Assembly (NCBI GenBank): GCA_006176705.1
Contig: QRFJ01000776.1
Coordinates: forward strand, 408,953-472,952
Length of the DNA: 64,000 bases
Origin: Cocos nucifera
Lineage: Eukaryota; Streptophyta; Magnoliopsida; Arecales; Arecaceae
Direction of reading: 5' to 3'
The notes under the pieces are model-generated. The model searched no databases and was not told where the DNA came from. It was given only the letters and a program-made list of their open reading frames with translations. Shown piece by piece: positions 43,148 to 54,487 of this stretch; within the stretch, counting starts at the first letter, position 1; every line of letters starts with the position of its first letter. Position numbers and translations under genes: made by a program.

Positions 43148-45041
43148 TACATTAGTAGTTCTTCAGATCTATCTTAGACATGATTTTATTTTTATTTATG
43201 ATTTGATATTAAAATATTTTATATATGATATTAGATGTGATTAGATCTAAAATTAAAAAATTAAAAATTAAATTATTTAGATCTAATATGTATGAGATGC
43301 ATGACTAGACTAGATATAGAATAGTTCTATGTGTAGTCTAGTATGATCATGTATTTTATTTGATAAAATATAATTTTAAATTTATTTAATTTTTATTTTT
43401 TTTGATGTTATAATTATTGTAATCAAATATAAAAATAAAAAATAAAATTTTTAATTTTTGATTTATTTATATGAGACATGAAAGATGCATGCTTAGACTA
43501 TTTATAGAATAGTTTTATGAAATATCTAGAATAGTTTTATTTGATATGATCAAATTTAAATTTTATTTTTTAGATTTAATATATGATAGTTTAGATCTGA
43601 AAGTATGTATGATTGATTGACTTATGATACATGAGATGTATGCAAAATATGTATAAGTTAGATCATTAATTGTATATGCGATATATGATTTAGATCTAAC
43701 TAGTTTTATAGTAGAAATTATATTTCTGATTAAGATATTTTTCTTGGCCATCCGATCATAAGAACTAAGTAGGATTTAAAAGCCCTCTCCTCCCATTCGA
43801 TGGAATGTTCTTATAATGTGTAGGGATGCTGCGCATTCGTTCTTAATCAGAAATCAAAACTTATTTCTCTATAAAACCCTATATTCTGAAACTCTAGGAT
43901 TTTATTACATATTATGTTCATGAACCTAAAACTTAATTAAAAATTAAGATTATAAAATTAATTAGATCTAAAAATTATAAATTTTCAGATCTAAGACATA
44001 TTCATAAAATTAGATTTGGGCTTGAGTAGCTTAATTAGGTATAGCAGTTGATCAAATCGAATCAAAAGTTAGTTAGGTGGGATCAAAGAAAGCTTAGATT
44101 TGACCAGCATGCTAGGATTAAGTCTAGATTAAGATTGAATCATATTGAGATATGACTTGATCAAGTTAATATCTAATTTGGCTCTGCGATTCGAGCCTGG
44201 ATTGTAGGCTAACCCAATTGGTTCTGATTCGATAATTTGATATCTAAGATAAGTCTAGCAGATATTATCGATTGATTTTTAATTGGATGCTACTCGACTT
44301 GAATGCATTCTTGTCGAGTTAATGGCATATCTCTTCCACCGATCTTACTTTCTTGATCATTTGTGTCGATCTAGTTCTAATTCGAGGTGGCTAACAATTT
44401 GAGCCAACTCATGCCACTAGATTAGTCATAATTGTTATGACTAAGTCAAGTCAAGTTTAAAGAGACCTAAATTAAATCTTCCTAAGAAAATATTAAGTCT
44501 AAGATCTTCCACCATTGTAGATGTGCGGGCTCTTCCTAGGGTTGATTGTTCTCGACTGGATACAGTGGTTCAATTGTACTGAAAAAATACAACCATGTCT
44601 ATTAGTCATTGGATGCTATGGGTTGGAGAATGGGTTGGGCTTAATATTCTGGATATGGTGAGGGATCCAATCAAAAATCCAATTCATGTAAATGGTGGGT
44701 CTGACTTAACTAAGAAGTGGATCAATATTTTGGACATGATGAGATTCATGAATTAAAGATCAGGTCTGAGTGCACCATGATTAGAGAATCATTGGATAAG
44801 AGTTCTACATTTATCGGTTGATCCATTATCAATAACTGTTAGGTGAGGTGATGAGCCAATCGGTGGGACCGTACCATCCATTAGAAATCAATAATCATGA
44901 AGATTTTTGCATCTTTGCCAAGAGAGTGTAGGGATCCAAAAAAATAGTGGAAGCCTAATTTATTTAAAAATAAAATCCCTAAATAAATTGATTAAGTCTA
45001 ATTATAAAATCTAACTAGAAACTTTGATTCTCTATAAGAAG
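43148..45041 (+). other. Leader of E
   Basis: Parallel to the D2 leader throughout, with many substitutions. It keeps a decayed version of the leader fold (43754-43817) and the paired gatatggtgag / gacatgatgag phrases. No coding frame is seen. Confidence 0.7.
43754..43817 (+). promoter_or_regulatory. Leader fold of E, decayed
   Basis: gatcataagaac (43754-43765) pairs with gttcttat (43807-43814). The tttaaaagccctc and cccattcgatgg parts of the D2 fold are present. The outer three pairs of the D2 stem are lost. Confidence 0.45.
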
Positions 45042-45480
45042 ATGTTTGCGTCCAACCCACTAGCCTACATTTTGGACATCCATAGACTGACCGGGCCCAA
45101 CTACAAGGATTGGCTCCAAAAATTCAAAATTATTTTAGATTTCGAGAAGTTGACTCGTGTGTTGGAACAGGATCCTCCTACCTAACTAGTCCGTCTATCT
45201 GCTGATCAGAGAGCATGTCTTGAGAAGTAGATGGATGAAGATAACAAAGCCAGGTGTTACATGTTAGGCTCGATGTCTGACAAGCTCTAGTGCCAACATT
45301 AAGACATTAAGACTAACCATCAAATATTGGTTCACCTACAAGAGTTGCTTGGTGAACAGAGTCGCACAGCCAAATATCAAGTCACTAAGAGACTATTTAA
45401 GGCTCAGATGCATGATGGACAATCAGTCCAAGATCATTATTTGATGATGATCAAGGACTTAGAAGAGCTTGAGAAACTCG
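45042..45480 (+). pseudogene. gag of E, N-terminal part (cut by element F)
   Basis: The ATG at 45042 starts MFASNPLAYILDIHRLTGPNYKDWLQK and continues in one frame as LEQDPPT, DEDNKARCYMLGSMSDKL and VTKRLFKAQMHDGQSVQDHYLMMIKDLEELEKL, with several internal stops (for example after LEK and DKL). Unlike D2/I, the KRLFKAQ arginine codon is not TGA. The frame is interrupted by F at 45480 and continues at 50963. Confidence 0.82.
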
Positions 45481-46096
45481 TGTGAGCTCAGAAGTGGTAC
45501 TTCCAACTCTTGAAAATATGAGAAGATAGGTCATGGGAAGATGGAAGCGAGTCGGAAGAAGAATCAATCTTAATAGTAAAGTTTAGAAACTAGACTAGCT
45601 CACTCTGAGACTGAGCTGGCTCAGTTGGAAACTAGATTGACTCAGTTCAGGATTGGATCAGCTAGGTCTCAAAGAAAAATTCAAATAGAGAGCAGCATTT
45701 TTGGGCTATTGACACGGTACACAACTGGGTCGGCTTAGTCTAGGACTGAGCCAACCCAGTCGTAGGTTAGCCGGCTCAGTCTGAAATTGGGCTGGCTCAG
45801 TTTTTGTAGTTTATTATTTTGTATACATGGGTTGTTTGGATTTGAGGAGTTTTTCTATAAGGTTGGGCTTGACCCTTTGTAAAATATATATACTGAAAAT
45901 AGGTCAAGGTTGTAAGGGTGCTGAAATATACTAAATAAAAGCACTTTTCTTTTGAAAATCTTTTCTTCTCTTCTTCTCTATTCTTAATTTATTTGATCAT
46001 GTTTGCATAGAGATCTCTAAGAAGTAATTTCTTGATTGCTTGGCTAATCACCGACAGCGACGCCGACCCATGTGGGAAGAGTGCATTTTTCCAACA
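45481..46096 (+). repeat. 5' LTR of F (616 bp)
   Basis: tgtgagctcagaag ... ttttccaaca. U3 has several GACTGAGC/GGCTCAGT palindromes (for example ACTGAGCTGGCTCAGT at 45610-45625). A TATA-like aaaatatatata (45881-45892) precedes the ataaaagcacttttct start region. Confidence 0.9.
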
Positions 46097-46112
46097 TTTG
46101 GTATCAGAGCGG
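46097..46112 (+). other. Primer-binding site of F (initiator tRNA-Met)
   Basis: The sequence tttggtatcagagcgg directly follows the LTR end. Confidence 0.85.
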
Positions 46113-46361
46113 TATTATGTGGAAGGAAGACACCTAGGATTTACTACATATAGGATCTATTGCATCAAGTATTATCCTAAAACTTTTAGTTTGCTTCGTA
46201 GTTGTCTTTAGATTGAGGTGGAGATTGTTTACATGGAGGAACGATGCTACAGAAGTTTGGAAAGAGGATCTAGGGCTAATTAAATCTTCTATGAAGGATA
46301 GTTTTATTGGTGTATGATCATGAAGGATGTTAGGGATCTATTCTTAACTTGTTTGAAGTCA

Positions 46362-47175
46362 TGGGATCAAGTGGATTCAAGATGGATTTTGAGAAGTTTG
46401 ACGGTAAGGAAAACTTTATCCGATGATAGCAAAGAGTCAAGGACTTGTTGGTTCAGTAAAGGATCTACAAGGTCTTGACAAAAGAAAGGCCAGAAAAGAT
46501 CGATGCTGAGGATTGGAAAGAGCTGAAAGAAATTGCTTTTAGCATAATTTAGATGTGCTTGATCGATCAGGTTTTGCTTGAGGTTTGCATAAAAACTATG
46601 GGAGAGACTGGAGAACACATACATGGGAAAGAACATGATGAACAAGCTATGGTTGAAGAAACAGCTGTATAGCCTGAGGATGTCCGAAGGTGGAGATCTT
46701 GTTGCACATATCCAAAGGTTCAATTAGATGTATTCTGAGGTGATGAGTTTGAATGTGAAGATCGATGAGGAGGATTGGGCATTGCTACTATTATGTTCTC
46801 TCCCAGATTCATATGATGGTCTCATAACAACTCTAGTTTATGGAAAGAAGACCCTAAACTATGAAGAGGTTGTTAGTGTGCTTAGATCAAATGAGCAAAA
46901 GAAGAAGATTTACAAGGGAGACTCTAAGTCTGAGATCTTGGCTGTGAGTGAAAGACGGGAAAGATCAAAGGAGAAGACAAGAGAAAAATCCAAGGGTAGG
47001 TCAAAGTGTCGCGATCAGAGGAAGATGACATTGAAATGTTATAAATGTCATCATCCTGGACACCTGAGAAGAGATTATCCCTTTTTGAGATCAAAAAAAA
47101 GGAAGGCCAGTAAGGAAGATGATATAGCTTCTGTGAGCAGTGGAGAAGACCTGCTAGTTGTATCAGATGGATCCA
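46362..47175 (+). pseudogene. gag of F
   Basis: An ATG near 46362 starts MGSSGFKMDFEKFDGKENF, the usual copia Gag opening, followed by stops at about 46425 and later. From 46728 to 47237 a 169-codon open stretch has WALLLLCSLPDSYDGLITTLVYG (UBN2-type capsid C-terminus), a basic KEKTREKSKGRSKCRDQRK tail and the zinc knuckle CYKCHHPGHLRRDY (about 47036-47077). The last cysteine of the CCHC knuckle is tyrosine, so zinc binding would be lost. Confidence 0.83.
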
Positions 47176-48275
47176 TAGAGTGTGATACTATGTGGATATT
47201 AGAATCAGTATGCTCGCACCACTATACTTCTCATTGAAAGTGGTTTGCTACCTATCAGAAGGCTGATGGTGGAAGTGTCATCCTTGGAGATGATCACCCA
47301 TGTAAAGTAGCTAAAATTGGCTCTATCAGGGTGAGGATGTATGATGGAATCATTCGTACATTATCAAATGTTCGGCATGTACCAGAGTTGAAAAAGAATT
47401 TGATTTCTTTGGGCTACTTGGAGGAGCAGGGTTATGCTTTTAGTAGCCAAGCTGGGAGTGGATGTTTGAAAATTTTCAAGAAAGCTTTGGTGGTGATGAG
47501 AGATAGAAGACTGAATAACAATCCTTGCAGAGGTGCTAGTAGCGACACAGGAGGAGCAAATTTTATATCGATTGTGGCACTATCAGATGGGTCATATAAG
47601 TGACCGTGGACTCACAGAACTAAGCAGAAGAGGTATGATCCTAGTCCTAAAGAAGGAGGGCACAGATCTTTTTGAGCCGTGTATCTTTGCCAACAACATA
47701 GGATGAAGTTTACCAGAAGTACCAAGCACAGCGAGGGAGTGTTTGTTAGAGGTGGGGTAAAATACTTTGTTACTTTAATTGATGATTCTCGAAGAAGGTA
47801 TGGGTTTATCTGATCAGAGAAAAATCAAAGGTGTTTGCCTGGTTCAGAGCCTAGAGAGCTAAAGTAGAGAAGGAGTCAGAGAGATAGGTAAAGTATTTGA
47901 GGTCAGAGAATGGAGGGGAGTATACTAGCCTGGAGCTCAGGACGTACTGTGAGAAAAATGGCATCAAATGCCATTACACGGTGAGGATGACTCCCCAGCA
48001 GAATGGTGTCATGGAGAGGATGAATAGGACATTGATCGAGAAGGCACAAAGTTTGAGGCCGCAGACATCACTCCTAAAGTCCTTTTGGAGTGATGCTCTA
48101 ACTTTTTCTTATTTTCTTATGAATAGGTCCCCTCATTATAAGCTGAATGAAGGTATTCTAGAAAAGATCTGGAGTGGAAAGAAGATGGAGCTTGGCCATC
48201 TGAAAGTCTTCGGTTGCACAGTCTATGCACATATGGAGGCAACCGAGAGGAGCAAATTAGATCTGAAATCTTAAA
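47176..48275 (+). pseudogene. Protease and integrase of F
   Basis: The protease site reads WILESVCSHH (about 47192-47221), where the family has WILDSACS; the catalytic aspartate has become glutamate. A stop follows the TSH. Then come LGDDHPCKV, VRHVPELKKNLISLGYLE and the integrase zinc region (LWHYQMGHISDRGL; the CxxC part decayed to CIFAN). The core is broken. The open stretch 47897-48274 has MRSENGGEYTS, where the second catalytic Asp (RSDNGGE) is Glu, then NGVMERMNRTLIEKA with the third residue intact, and the C-terminal LGHLKVFGCTVYAHM block. Confidence 0.82.
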
Positions 48276-50335
48276 ACATGACATTCATAGGATATCCCCA
48301 AGAAGTCAAGGGATACCTACTATGAGACTCTCAGGCATAGAAGTCAGTGATTAGTAGGAACGTTATCTTTGATAAGAAGAGCATCTTGAGGAGGTCTGGG
48401 ATAAATGAAACTGGAAAAACAAAGATGAATAGCGGTCATCAGTCAAAGAATGATGGCATGCAGGTTACATCCACTTACAGGAGTGTTCCTGTTGAGGTGA
48501 AGCTGGGCAGAAAAGTATTGTCTCAGATTGAAAATCAGCATGGAGGGTCGGCAGTTCAGATAGATATGCAAGAGGAGCCACAGACATTAGGCAAAGATAT
48601 GCCAGTGAAGTGGCTTTGTATAAATCCCAGCATACTATTAGGAGACCGATCAGATATGGCATTGATGAGGTTATCACCTATGCACTCATCACTGCTAATG
48701 GAGATCCAGAGAATTATATAGAGACCATGAAGAGTGAGGATTATAATTCATGGATGCAGGCTATGATGGAGGAGATGGAATCATTTTAGAAGAATCAGAC
48801 ATGGCAGCAGGAGGATCTTCCAGAGGGTGCTCGACCTATTGGCTCAAAGTGGATATTCACAAAGAAAGAAGAACCTTCAGAACAAGGTGGAGTTAGATTC
48901 AAAGGAAGGCTTGTAGTAAAGGGATACTCACAAAGGAAAGGGATTGACTATATAGATATTTTTTTCTCCTGTGGTGCGTCATACATCTATTCGAGTTTTG
49001 CTGTCACTGGTGGTATAACATAACATGGAATTGGAATAGATAGATGTGAAGATGGCCTTCTTTCATGAGACTTTGGAGGAAAGATTCTACATGAAGCAGC
49101 TAGATGGTTTCATGAAGATGGAATAGGAAGAAAAGGTATGTTTACTCAGAAAGTCTTTGTATGGTTTGAAATAATCCCCTCATCAGTGGTATCGAAGGTT
49201 TGATAGCTTTGTCTTGAGCCTGGGTTTCAACAGATGTGAACATGATTGTTGTGTCTACATCAAGGATATAGATGAGGAGGATGTCTTGTACCTGTTATTG
49301 TATGTAGATGATATGCTCATAGCCAGTAGAAGCATGGATGCTGTGAAAAGGTTGAAAAGAGCATTATCATCTGAATTTGAGATAAAAGATTTGGGTCCAA
49401 TTGAGAAAATTTTTGGAATGAAGATTTACAGAGATAGGTACAAGGAGTGCTCTATTTATCACAAGGAAAGTATGTCCAGAAGGTTCTGGAGATGTTTGGG
49501 ATGAAGAAGGCCAAACCTGCAGAGATGCCATTGCTGAGCCATATGTCTTTCTCCAAGTTATAGTGCCCCCAGTTAGAAGAGGAGAGAGAGTACATGGAAT
49601 GAGTTTCTTATGCAAATACTGTAGGCAGTATGATGTACACTATGGTGTGCTATAGATCAGATATAGCACATACTGTGAGCACGGTTGGTAGATACATGGC
49701 TAACCTTGGGAAGGAACATTGGAAAGCACTGAATTGGATATTGAGATATCTGCATGGAACAAGAGATTATGGTTTGGTTTGATGTTTGGTGGGTAGTCGA
49801 GAGAATTTGGAGAATAATCTATGAAGATGTGTGAAGGTTCAGATCCTCTGGAAGGATTTGTTGATGCAAATTATGCTGGTGATCTTGATACAAGGAGGTC
49901 TACTATTGGATACCTCTTCTGCGTATGTGGTGGATCGGTGTCTTGGAGATCAACCCTTCAGCCAATCATGACCTTATCTACCATAGAGGTAGAGTACATT
50001 AGGATAACGGAGGCTGCAAAGGAAGCCCTTTGACTTAGAAGACTGATTGATGAGTTGGGGGTGGAGCAGAGCAAGGTTACACTATTTAGTGACAGTCAGA
50101 GTGCTCTGTTGTTGGCACAGAATCCAGTATATCATGTTCGCACAAAGAATATAGATGTGAGGTACCATAGGATTAGAGAGTTGGTGGAGGAAGATGAAGT
50201 AGAACTGATGAAAGTCCATACCAAGAAAAATTAGTCTGATGCACTCATGAAGGTACTTCCTAGAGACAGCTTTAAGAGATGTGTGGCATGGATAGGTCCA
50301 TTGAGAAGAGATGAGTTCACAAGGACTTGGAAGTA
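48276..50335 (+). pseudogene. RT and RNase H of F
   Basis: After a linker (48347-48721) the RT starts near 48740 with WMQAMMEEMESF, ARPIGSKWIFTKK and VVKGYSQRKGIDY, then frameshifts through the VKMAFF region. At 49214-49504 are CCVYIKDIDEEDVLYLLLYVDDMLIASRSMDAVKRLKRALSSEFEIKDLGPIEKIFGMKIYRDR, with YVDD intact. RNase H is at 49821-50230 (VDANYAGDLDTRRS, SWRSTLQPIMTLSTIEVEY, and FSDSQSALLLAQNPVYHVR-like in another frame). Stops include TGA and TAG at tryptophan and glutamine positions. It is not translatable. Confidence 0.83.
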
Positions 50336-50348
50336 CCAAGATGGAGAA

Positions 50349-50957
50349 TGTGAGCTTAGAAGTGGCACTCCTAAGTCTTAGAAATATAAGAAGACAGGTC
50401 ATGGAAAGACGGAAGTGAGTCAGAAGAAGAATCAGTCTCAATAGTAAAGTTTAGAAACTGGACCGGCTCCCTCTGAGATTGAGCCGGCTCAGTTGAAAAT
50501 TAGGTCGGCTCAGTCCTGGACTGGGTTGGCTAGGTCTCAGAGAAAAATCTAGATAGAGAGCAGCATTTTTGGACAATTGGCATGGTACACAACTGGGTCA
50601 GCTTAGTTTGGGACTGAGCTGACCCAGTCGAAGGTTAGTCGGCTCAGTTTGAAATTGGGCCGACTCAGTTTTCATGGATTATTATTTTATGTACATTGAT
50701 TGTTTGGATTTGGAGAGTTTTTCTATGAGCTTGGGCTTGATCCTTTTTAAAGTATATATACTAAAAATAGGTCAAGATTGTAAGGGTGCTGAAATATACT
50801 AAATAAAAGCTCTTTTCTTCTAAAAATCTTTTCTTTTCTATTCCTTGATTTATTTGATTATGCTTCTGCAAAGATCTCTAAGAAGTACTTTCTTGATTGC
50901 TTGGCTAATCACCAGCAACCACGCCGATTCGTATGAAAAGAGCACATATTCCCAACA
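50349..50957 (+). repeat. 3' LTR of F (609 bp)
   Basis: Preceded by the purine tract aagatggagaa and runs tgtgagcttagaag ... tattcccaaca. It differs from the 5' LTR at numerous, mainly transition, sites, including in the palindromes. Confidence 0.9.
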
Positions 50958-51350
50958 GCTCGATGTGAAGTTAGATCAGGATCTACAGATTGATATAATT
51001 CTATAGTTCTTGACTAATGTGTATGAGCAGTTCATCATGAACTACCATATGCATAAACTTCAGAATATCTTTGTTGAGCTCATGAACATGCTGGTTACTG
51101 CTGAGCTTTCTATGAAAGGTTCTAAAGGCTCAATACTTACTATGGAGTGGACTTATTTCAAGAGAATATTTTTTGGAAAGAAGAAGTCTATGAAGAAACG
51201 GAAGATGGATGGTGGGAAGAAGAAGAAGGCATAGCCGAAGAAGAAGGCCGACAAGAAAAAATATTTCTATTGCAACATTGACGGCCATTGAAAGCAGAAC
51301 TATCCTTTGTACCTGGCCAGCCTGAAGAACAAGAAGAAGGCATATCCTTC
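50958..51350 (+). pseudogene. gag of E, C-terminal part
   Basis: Resumes the frame cut at 45480 with LDVKLDQDLQIDIIL, YEQFIMNYHMHKLQNIFVEL, MLVTAELSMKGSKGS and a lysine-rich stretch. The knuckle region reads KYFYCNIDGH, stop, KQNY, so the first and last cysteines of CCHC are tyrosine and the tryptophan has become a stop. The order is the same as in D2 (39755-40090). Confidence 0.83.
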
Positions 51351-52690
51351 TAGAGGTATGCTCATTATAGAATCTAATCTTATGATTTCTTCTGCATCTA
51401 GTTGGGTGCTTGACTCTGATTCCAGTGCTCACTTGTGCACTTTTATACAGGATCTTGAGGATAGCAAGAGACTGAGGGATGGTGAGATGATCCTTCGCAT
51501 CGAAAATGGAGCAAGAGTTGCTGCTATAGTCATGGGAACCTATCCTCTGTGATTACCATCAGGATTAGATTTAATTCTTAGAAACTATTTTTATGTACCT
51601 GCAGCAAGCAAGAATTTGATTTTTATTTTATGTTTAGCACAGGAAGGCTATGTAATTAATTTTTTTAAGGAGCATTATAATATTCTTTATGAAAGAAATA
51701 AAATTACAAATGGTTTTCTTATAAATGGTTTCTATTAGTTACATATTGATGTTTCTGTTTTCAATATCGAGCAAAATGTGAATGCCATAAGATCAAAATG
51801 ACCTAGGGATAGTCTAAACGATAGGTATCTTTGGCACCTTAGGCTAGGTCATATAGCTGAAGACAGAATTAATAAATTAAAAAAATCTGGGTGATTGAGT
51901 CCGTTGACTTTTGAGTCATATCTGATTTATGAATCATGCCTTCATGGCAAAATGATCAAGCTCTCTTTTATGGAACATGGGAAAAGGGCTATAGACCTGC
52001 TTGTCCTAGTACATACTGATGTATGCAGCCCATTTGATGTGCCAATTAGGAGTAATTACATCTACTTCATCATCTTTAACGATGATTTATCTCAGTATGG
52101 GTATGTATATTTGATGCGACACAAGTCTCAAGCTTTTAAAAAGTTTAACAAATTTAGACTTGAAATAGAAAAATAAATAGAAAAATCCATTAAGATTCTT
52201 CGATTAGATCGAGGAGGCAAATATTTTAGTCAAAAATTTCTAGACTATCTTAAGGACAATGGCATAGTCTCTTAATGGATTTCATCTAGAACACCTCAAC
52301 TCAACAGGATTTCAGAATGGAGAAACTAGATCCTATTACATATGGTTCGATCCATGATGAGCTTCACGGACCTTCCTGAGTTTTTTTGGGGACATAGTTT
52401 GATGACCACTATATATTTATTGGATAGGATTGTCTCTAAAACCATTCCTACCACACCATATGAGATATGACATGGTAAGAAACTAAGTTTGAGTCATCTC
52501 AAAATTTGGGGTTGTCTGACCCATGTCAAGAGACAATAGGTGGACAAATTAGAGTCTAGGTCCTTTAGAGCTTGATTTATTGGATATCCTAAAAAGTCAT
52601 TAGGATATTATTTCTATCTTCCAGAAGATCATAATATGATTGTGAGTCAACATGCTATCTTTCTTGAAAAATAGTTTATTCAAGATGGTG
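51351..52690 (+). pseudogene. Protease and integrase of E
   Basis: Protease site VLDSDSSAH (about 51400-51430; the glycine of DSG is Asp), then LRIENGARVAA. The zinc region LWHLRLGHIAEDRINKL (about 51826-51880) is followed by YESCLHGKM, with the first Cys as Tyr. Integrase has HTDVCSPFD, FNDDLSQYGYVYL (51895-52176), then LRLDRGGKYF and ISEWRN in other frames, so the acidic triad survives although neighbours are changed. C-terminal block PYEI, LSHLKIWGC to about 52680. Many stops. Confidence 0.82.
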
Positions 52691-54416
52691 GCATCAGAAG
52701 ATAGATTAGACTCAAGGAGAAAATCTCCAATAAGAAATGAGCTAAGAAACCTATGGAACCCAATCAGATTGAGCCAACCCAGACACTACCTCCTCCACCT
52801 CGTAGATCAAGTAGAATTTTCCATCCTCCTAAAAGGTACTTTGGTACTATATTAGAAGACGTAGAGAAAATATTGCACACAGAAAATGGGGTTCATGGTG
52901 ATGATCCCAAAACTTATGATGAGGTGATATTAGATTCGACTCCGAGAAATGGTTAGAAGCAATGAGGTTAGAGATTAACTCAATGCATTTGAACCAAGTC
53001 TGGACCTTGGTAGATCCACCTAAAGGTATAGTACTTATTGGGTGTAAATGGATCTTTAATAGAAAGATAGGTGTCAATGAAAATGTAGAGATATTCAAAG
53101 CAAGGCTCGTAGTGAAAGGGTATAGTTAGTGCAAGGGCATTGACTATCAGGATACTTTTTTGCCAGTAGCCATGCTCAAATCCATCCATATATTGCTTAT
53201 GGTTACAGCCTATTTTGATTATGAAATATGGTAGATGGACGTGAAAACAACATTCTTAAATGGATATCTTGAGGAAGATATCTATATGGAATACCCACTA
53301 GGATTCACATCCAGTGATAATGATCACAAAGTATGCAAGCTGCAAAGATCCATATATGGAGTTAAGCAAGCATCTCAGAGTTGGAATGCTCATTTTAATG
53401 ATGTAATCAAATCATTTGGATTCATCAAGAATGAGGAGGAGCCCTGTGTTTTTAAAAAGATCAGTGAAAGCATCGTTGTCTTCCTCGTACTGTATGTGGA
53501 TGATATCCTCCTTATTAAAAATGATATGTCCATGTTGACCATAGTCAAAATTTAGTTGTCTAAAGAATTCTCCATGAAAGACCTAGGAGAGAAATCCTTT
53601 ATCCTAGAAATTAAGATCCATGGAGATAAACCAAATAGGATGCTGGGTCTCTCACAAAAGATATACATAGAGGAGGTGCAGAAGAGATTTAGCATGGAAA
53701 ACTCCAAGAGGGATTTAGTACCCTTCAGACATGACATTTATCTCTCTAAAAAGATGTGCCCTAGCACACCTGAGGAGATTGAATGCATGAGCAAGATCCC
53801 TTATGCTTCAGCAATAAGGAGCATCATGTATGCCATGCTGTGTATACGACCTGATATTGCCCATGATATGAGTGTCACGAGCCGATATCAATCGAATCTA
53901 AATGAAGAGCACTGCACTTTTGTGAAATGTATCCTTAAGTACTTAAGAAGGACTAAGGATATATTTCTATTTTTTGATAATGGAGAACTCCAGGTCTAGG
54001 GGCATACAGACTTAGATTTTATGTCTGACATAGATGATCAAAAGTTGATATCTGAAAGTCTGTTTATTTATAATGATGGAGCTATCAGTTGGAAGAGTTC
54101 TAAGCAGACGGTGATAGCAGACTCTACCATGGAAGCAGAATATATTGCTGCATCAGAGGCTACAAAGAAGGCATTTTGGTACAAGAAGTTCACCATAGAG
54201 CTTGGAGTGATGCCAGCAGATGCCATCCCTCTGTACTGCAATAACAATGGCGCTATAGCCCTAGCTAAGGAGTCGAGGTCTCATCAGAAATCTAAGCACA
54301 TCGAGCAGCGATACCACCTCATTCATGATTTCCTCGAGAAGGGATATGTCAAGGTCAAGAGAGTCGACATTGTAGACAATGCGGCTAACCCATTGACAAA
54401 GCCATTGAGCCGATAG
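52691..54416 (+). pseudogene. RT and RNase H of E
   Basis: Linker PPPPRRSSRIFHPPKRY (about 52787-52840). RT runs from about 52870: VWTLVDPPKG, NGSL-type decay, then MDVKTTFLNGYLEEDIYM and IYGVKQASQSWN, and YVDDILLIKND (53235-53555). The connection (53556-53999: MKDLGEKSFILEIKIHGDKPNRMLGLSQKIY) is intact in frame. RNase H (54021-54416) reads SDIDDQKLISES, ISWKSSKQTVIADSTMEAEYIAA, LYCNNNGAIALAKESRSHQKSKHI and ANPLTKPLSR. The catalytic Asp of the family motif YCDNNG is Asn. A full-length RNase H text makes E the reference for the deletions in I. Confidence 0.85.
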
Positions 54417-54467
54417 AAGATCGAAGCCCACTTTGAGAAGATGGGACTTAGATTTGTAGCCAATTGG

Positions 54468-54487
54468 CTTTAGGTCAAGTGGAAGTT
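54468..54487 (+). other. Polypurine tract of E
   Basis: ttaggtcaagtggaagttt precedes the LTR start. I has ttaggacaagtgggagat at the same place. Confidence 0.6.

Larger units (their letters stand above)
45481..50957 (+). mobile_element. Copia element F, complete, short LTRs, nested in the gag of E
   Basis: 5477 bp with LTRs of 616 bp (45481-46096) and 609 bp (50349-50957), an initiator tRNA-Met primer site and gag-PR-INT-RT-RNase H in order. The TSD is ACTCG (45476-45480) versus GCTCG (50958-50962); D2 shows the empty site, gagaagctcggtgtg. The pol wording (YVDDMLIAS, VDANYAGDLDTRRSTIGYLF, VEYIRITEAAKEAL) and LTR size fit a Tnt1/Tork-like lineage, distinct from the long-LTR elements around it. 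Stops and frameshifts are present in all domains. Confidence 0.9.

Noticed and set aside
54417..54487. Envelope-like extra gene after RNase H, as in some long copia elements
   Set aside because: Only about 70 nt separate the end of RNase H from the 3' LTR in E, and a similar short gap is seen in B, C and I. There is no room for an extra reading frame.
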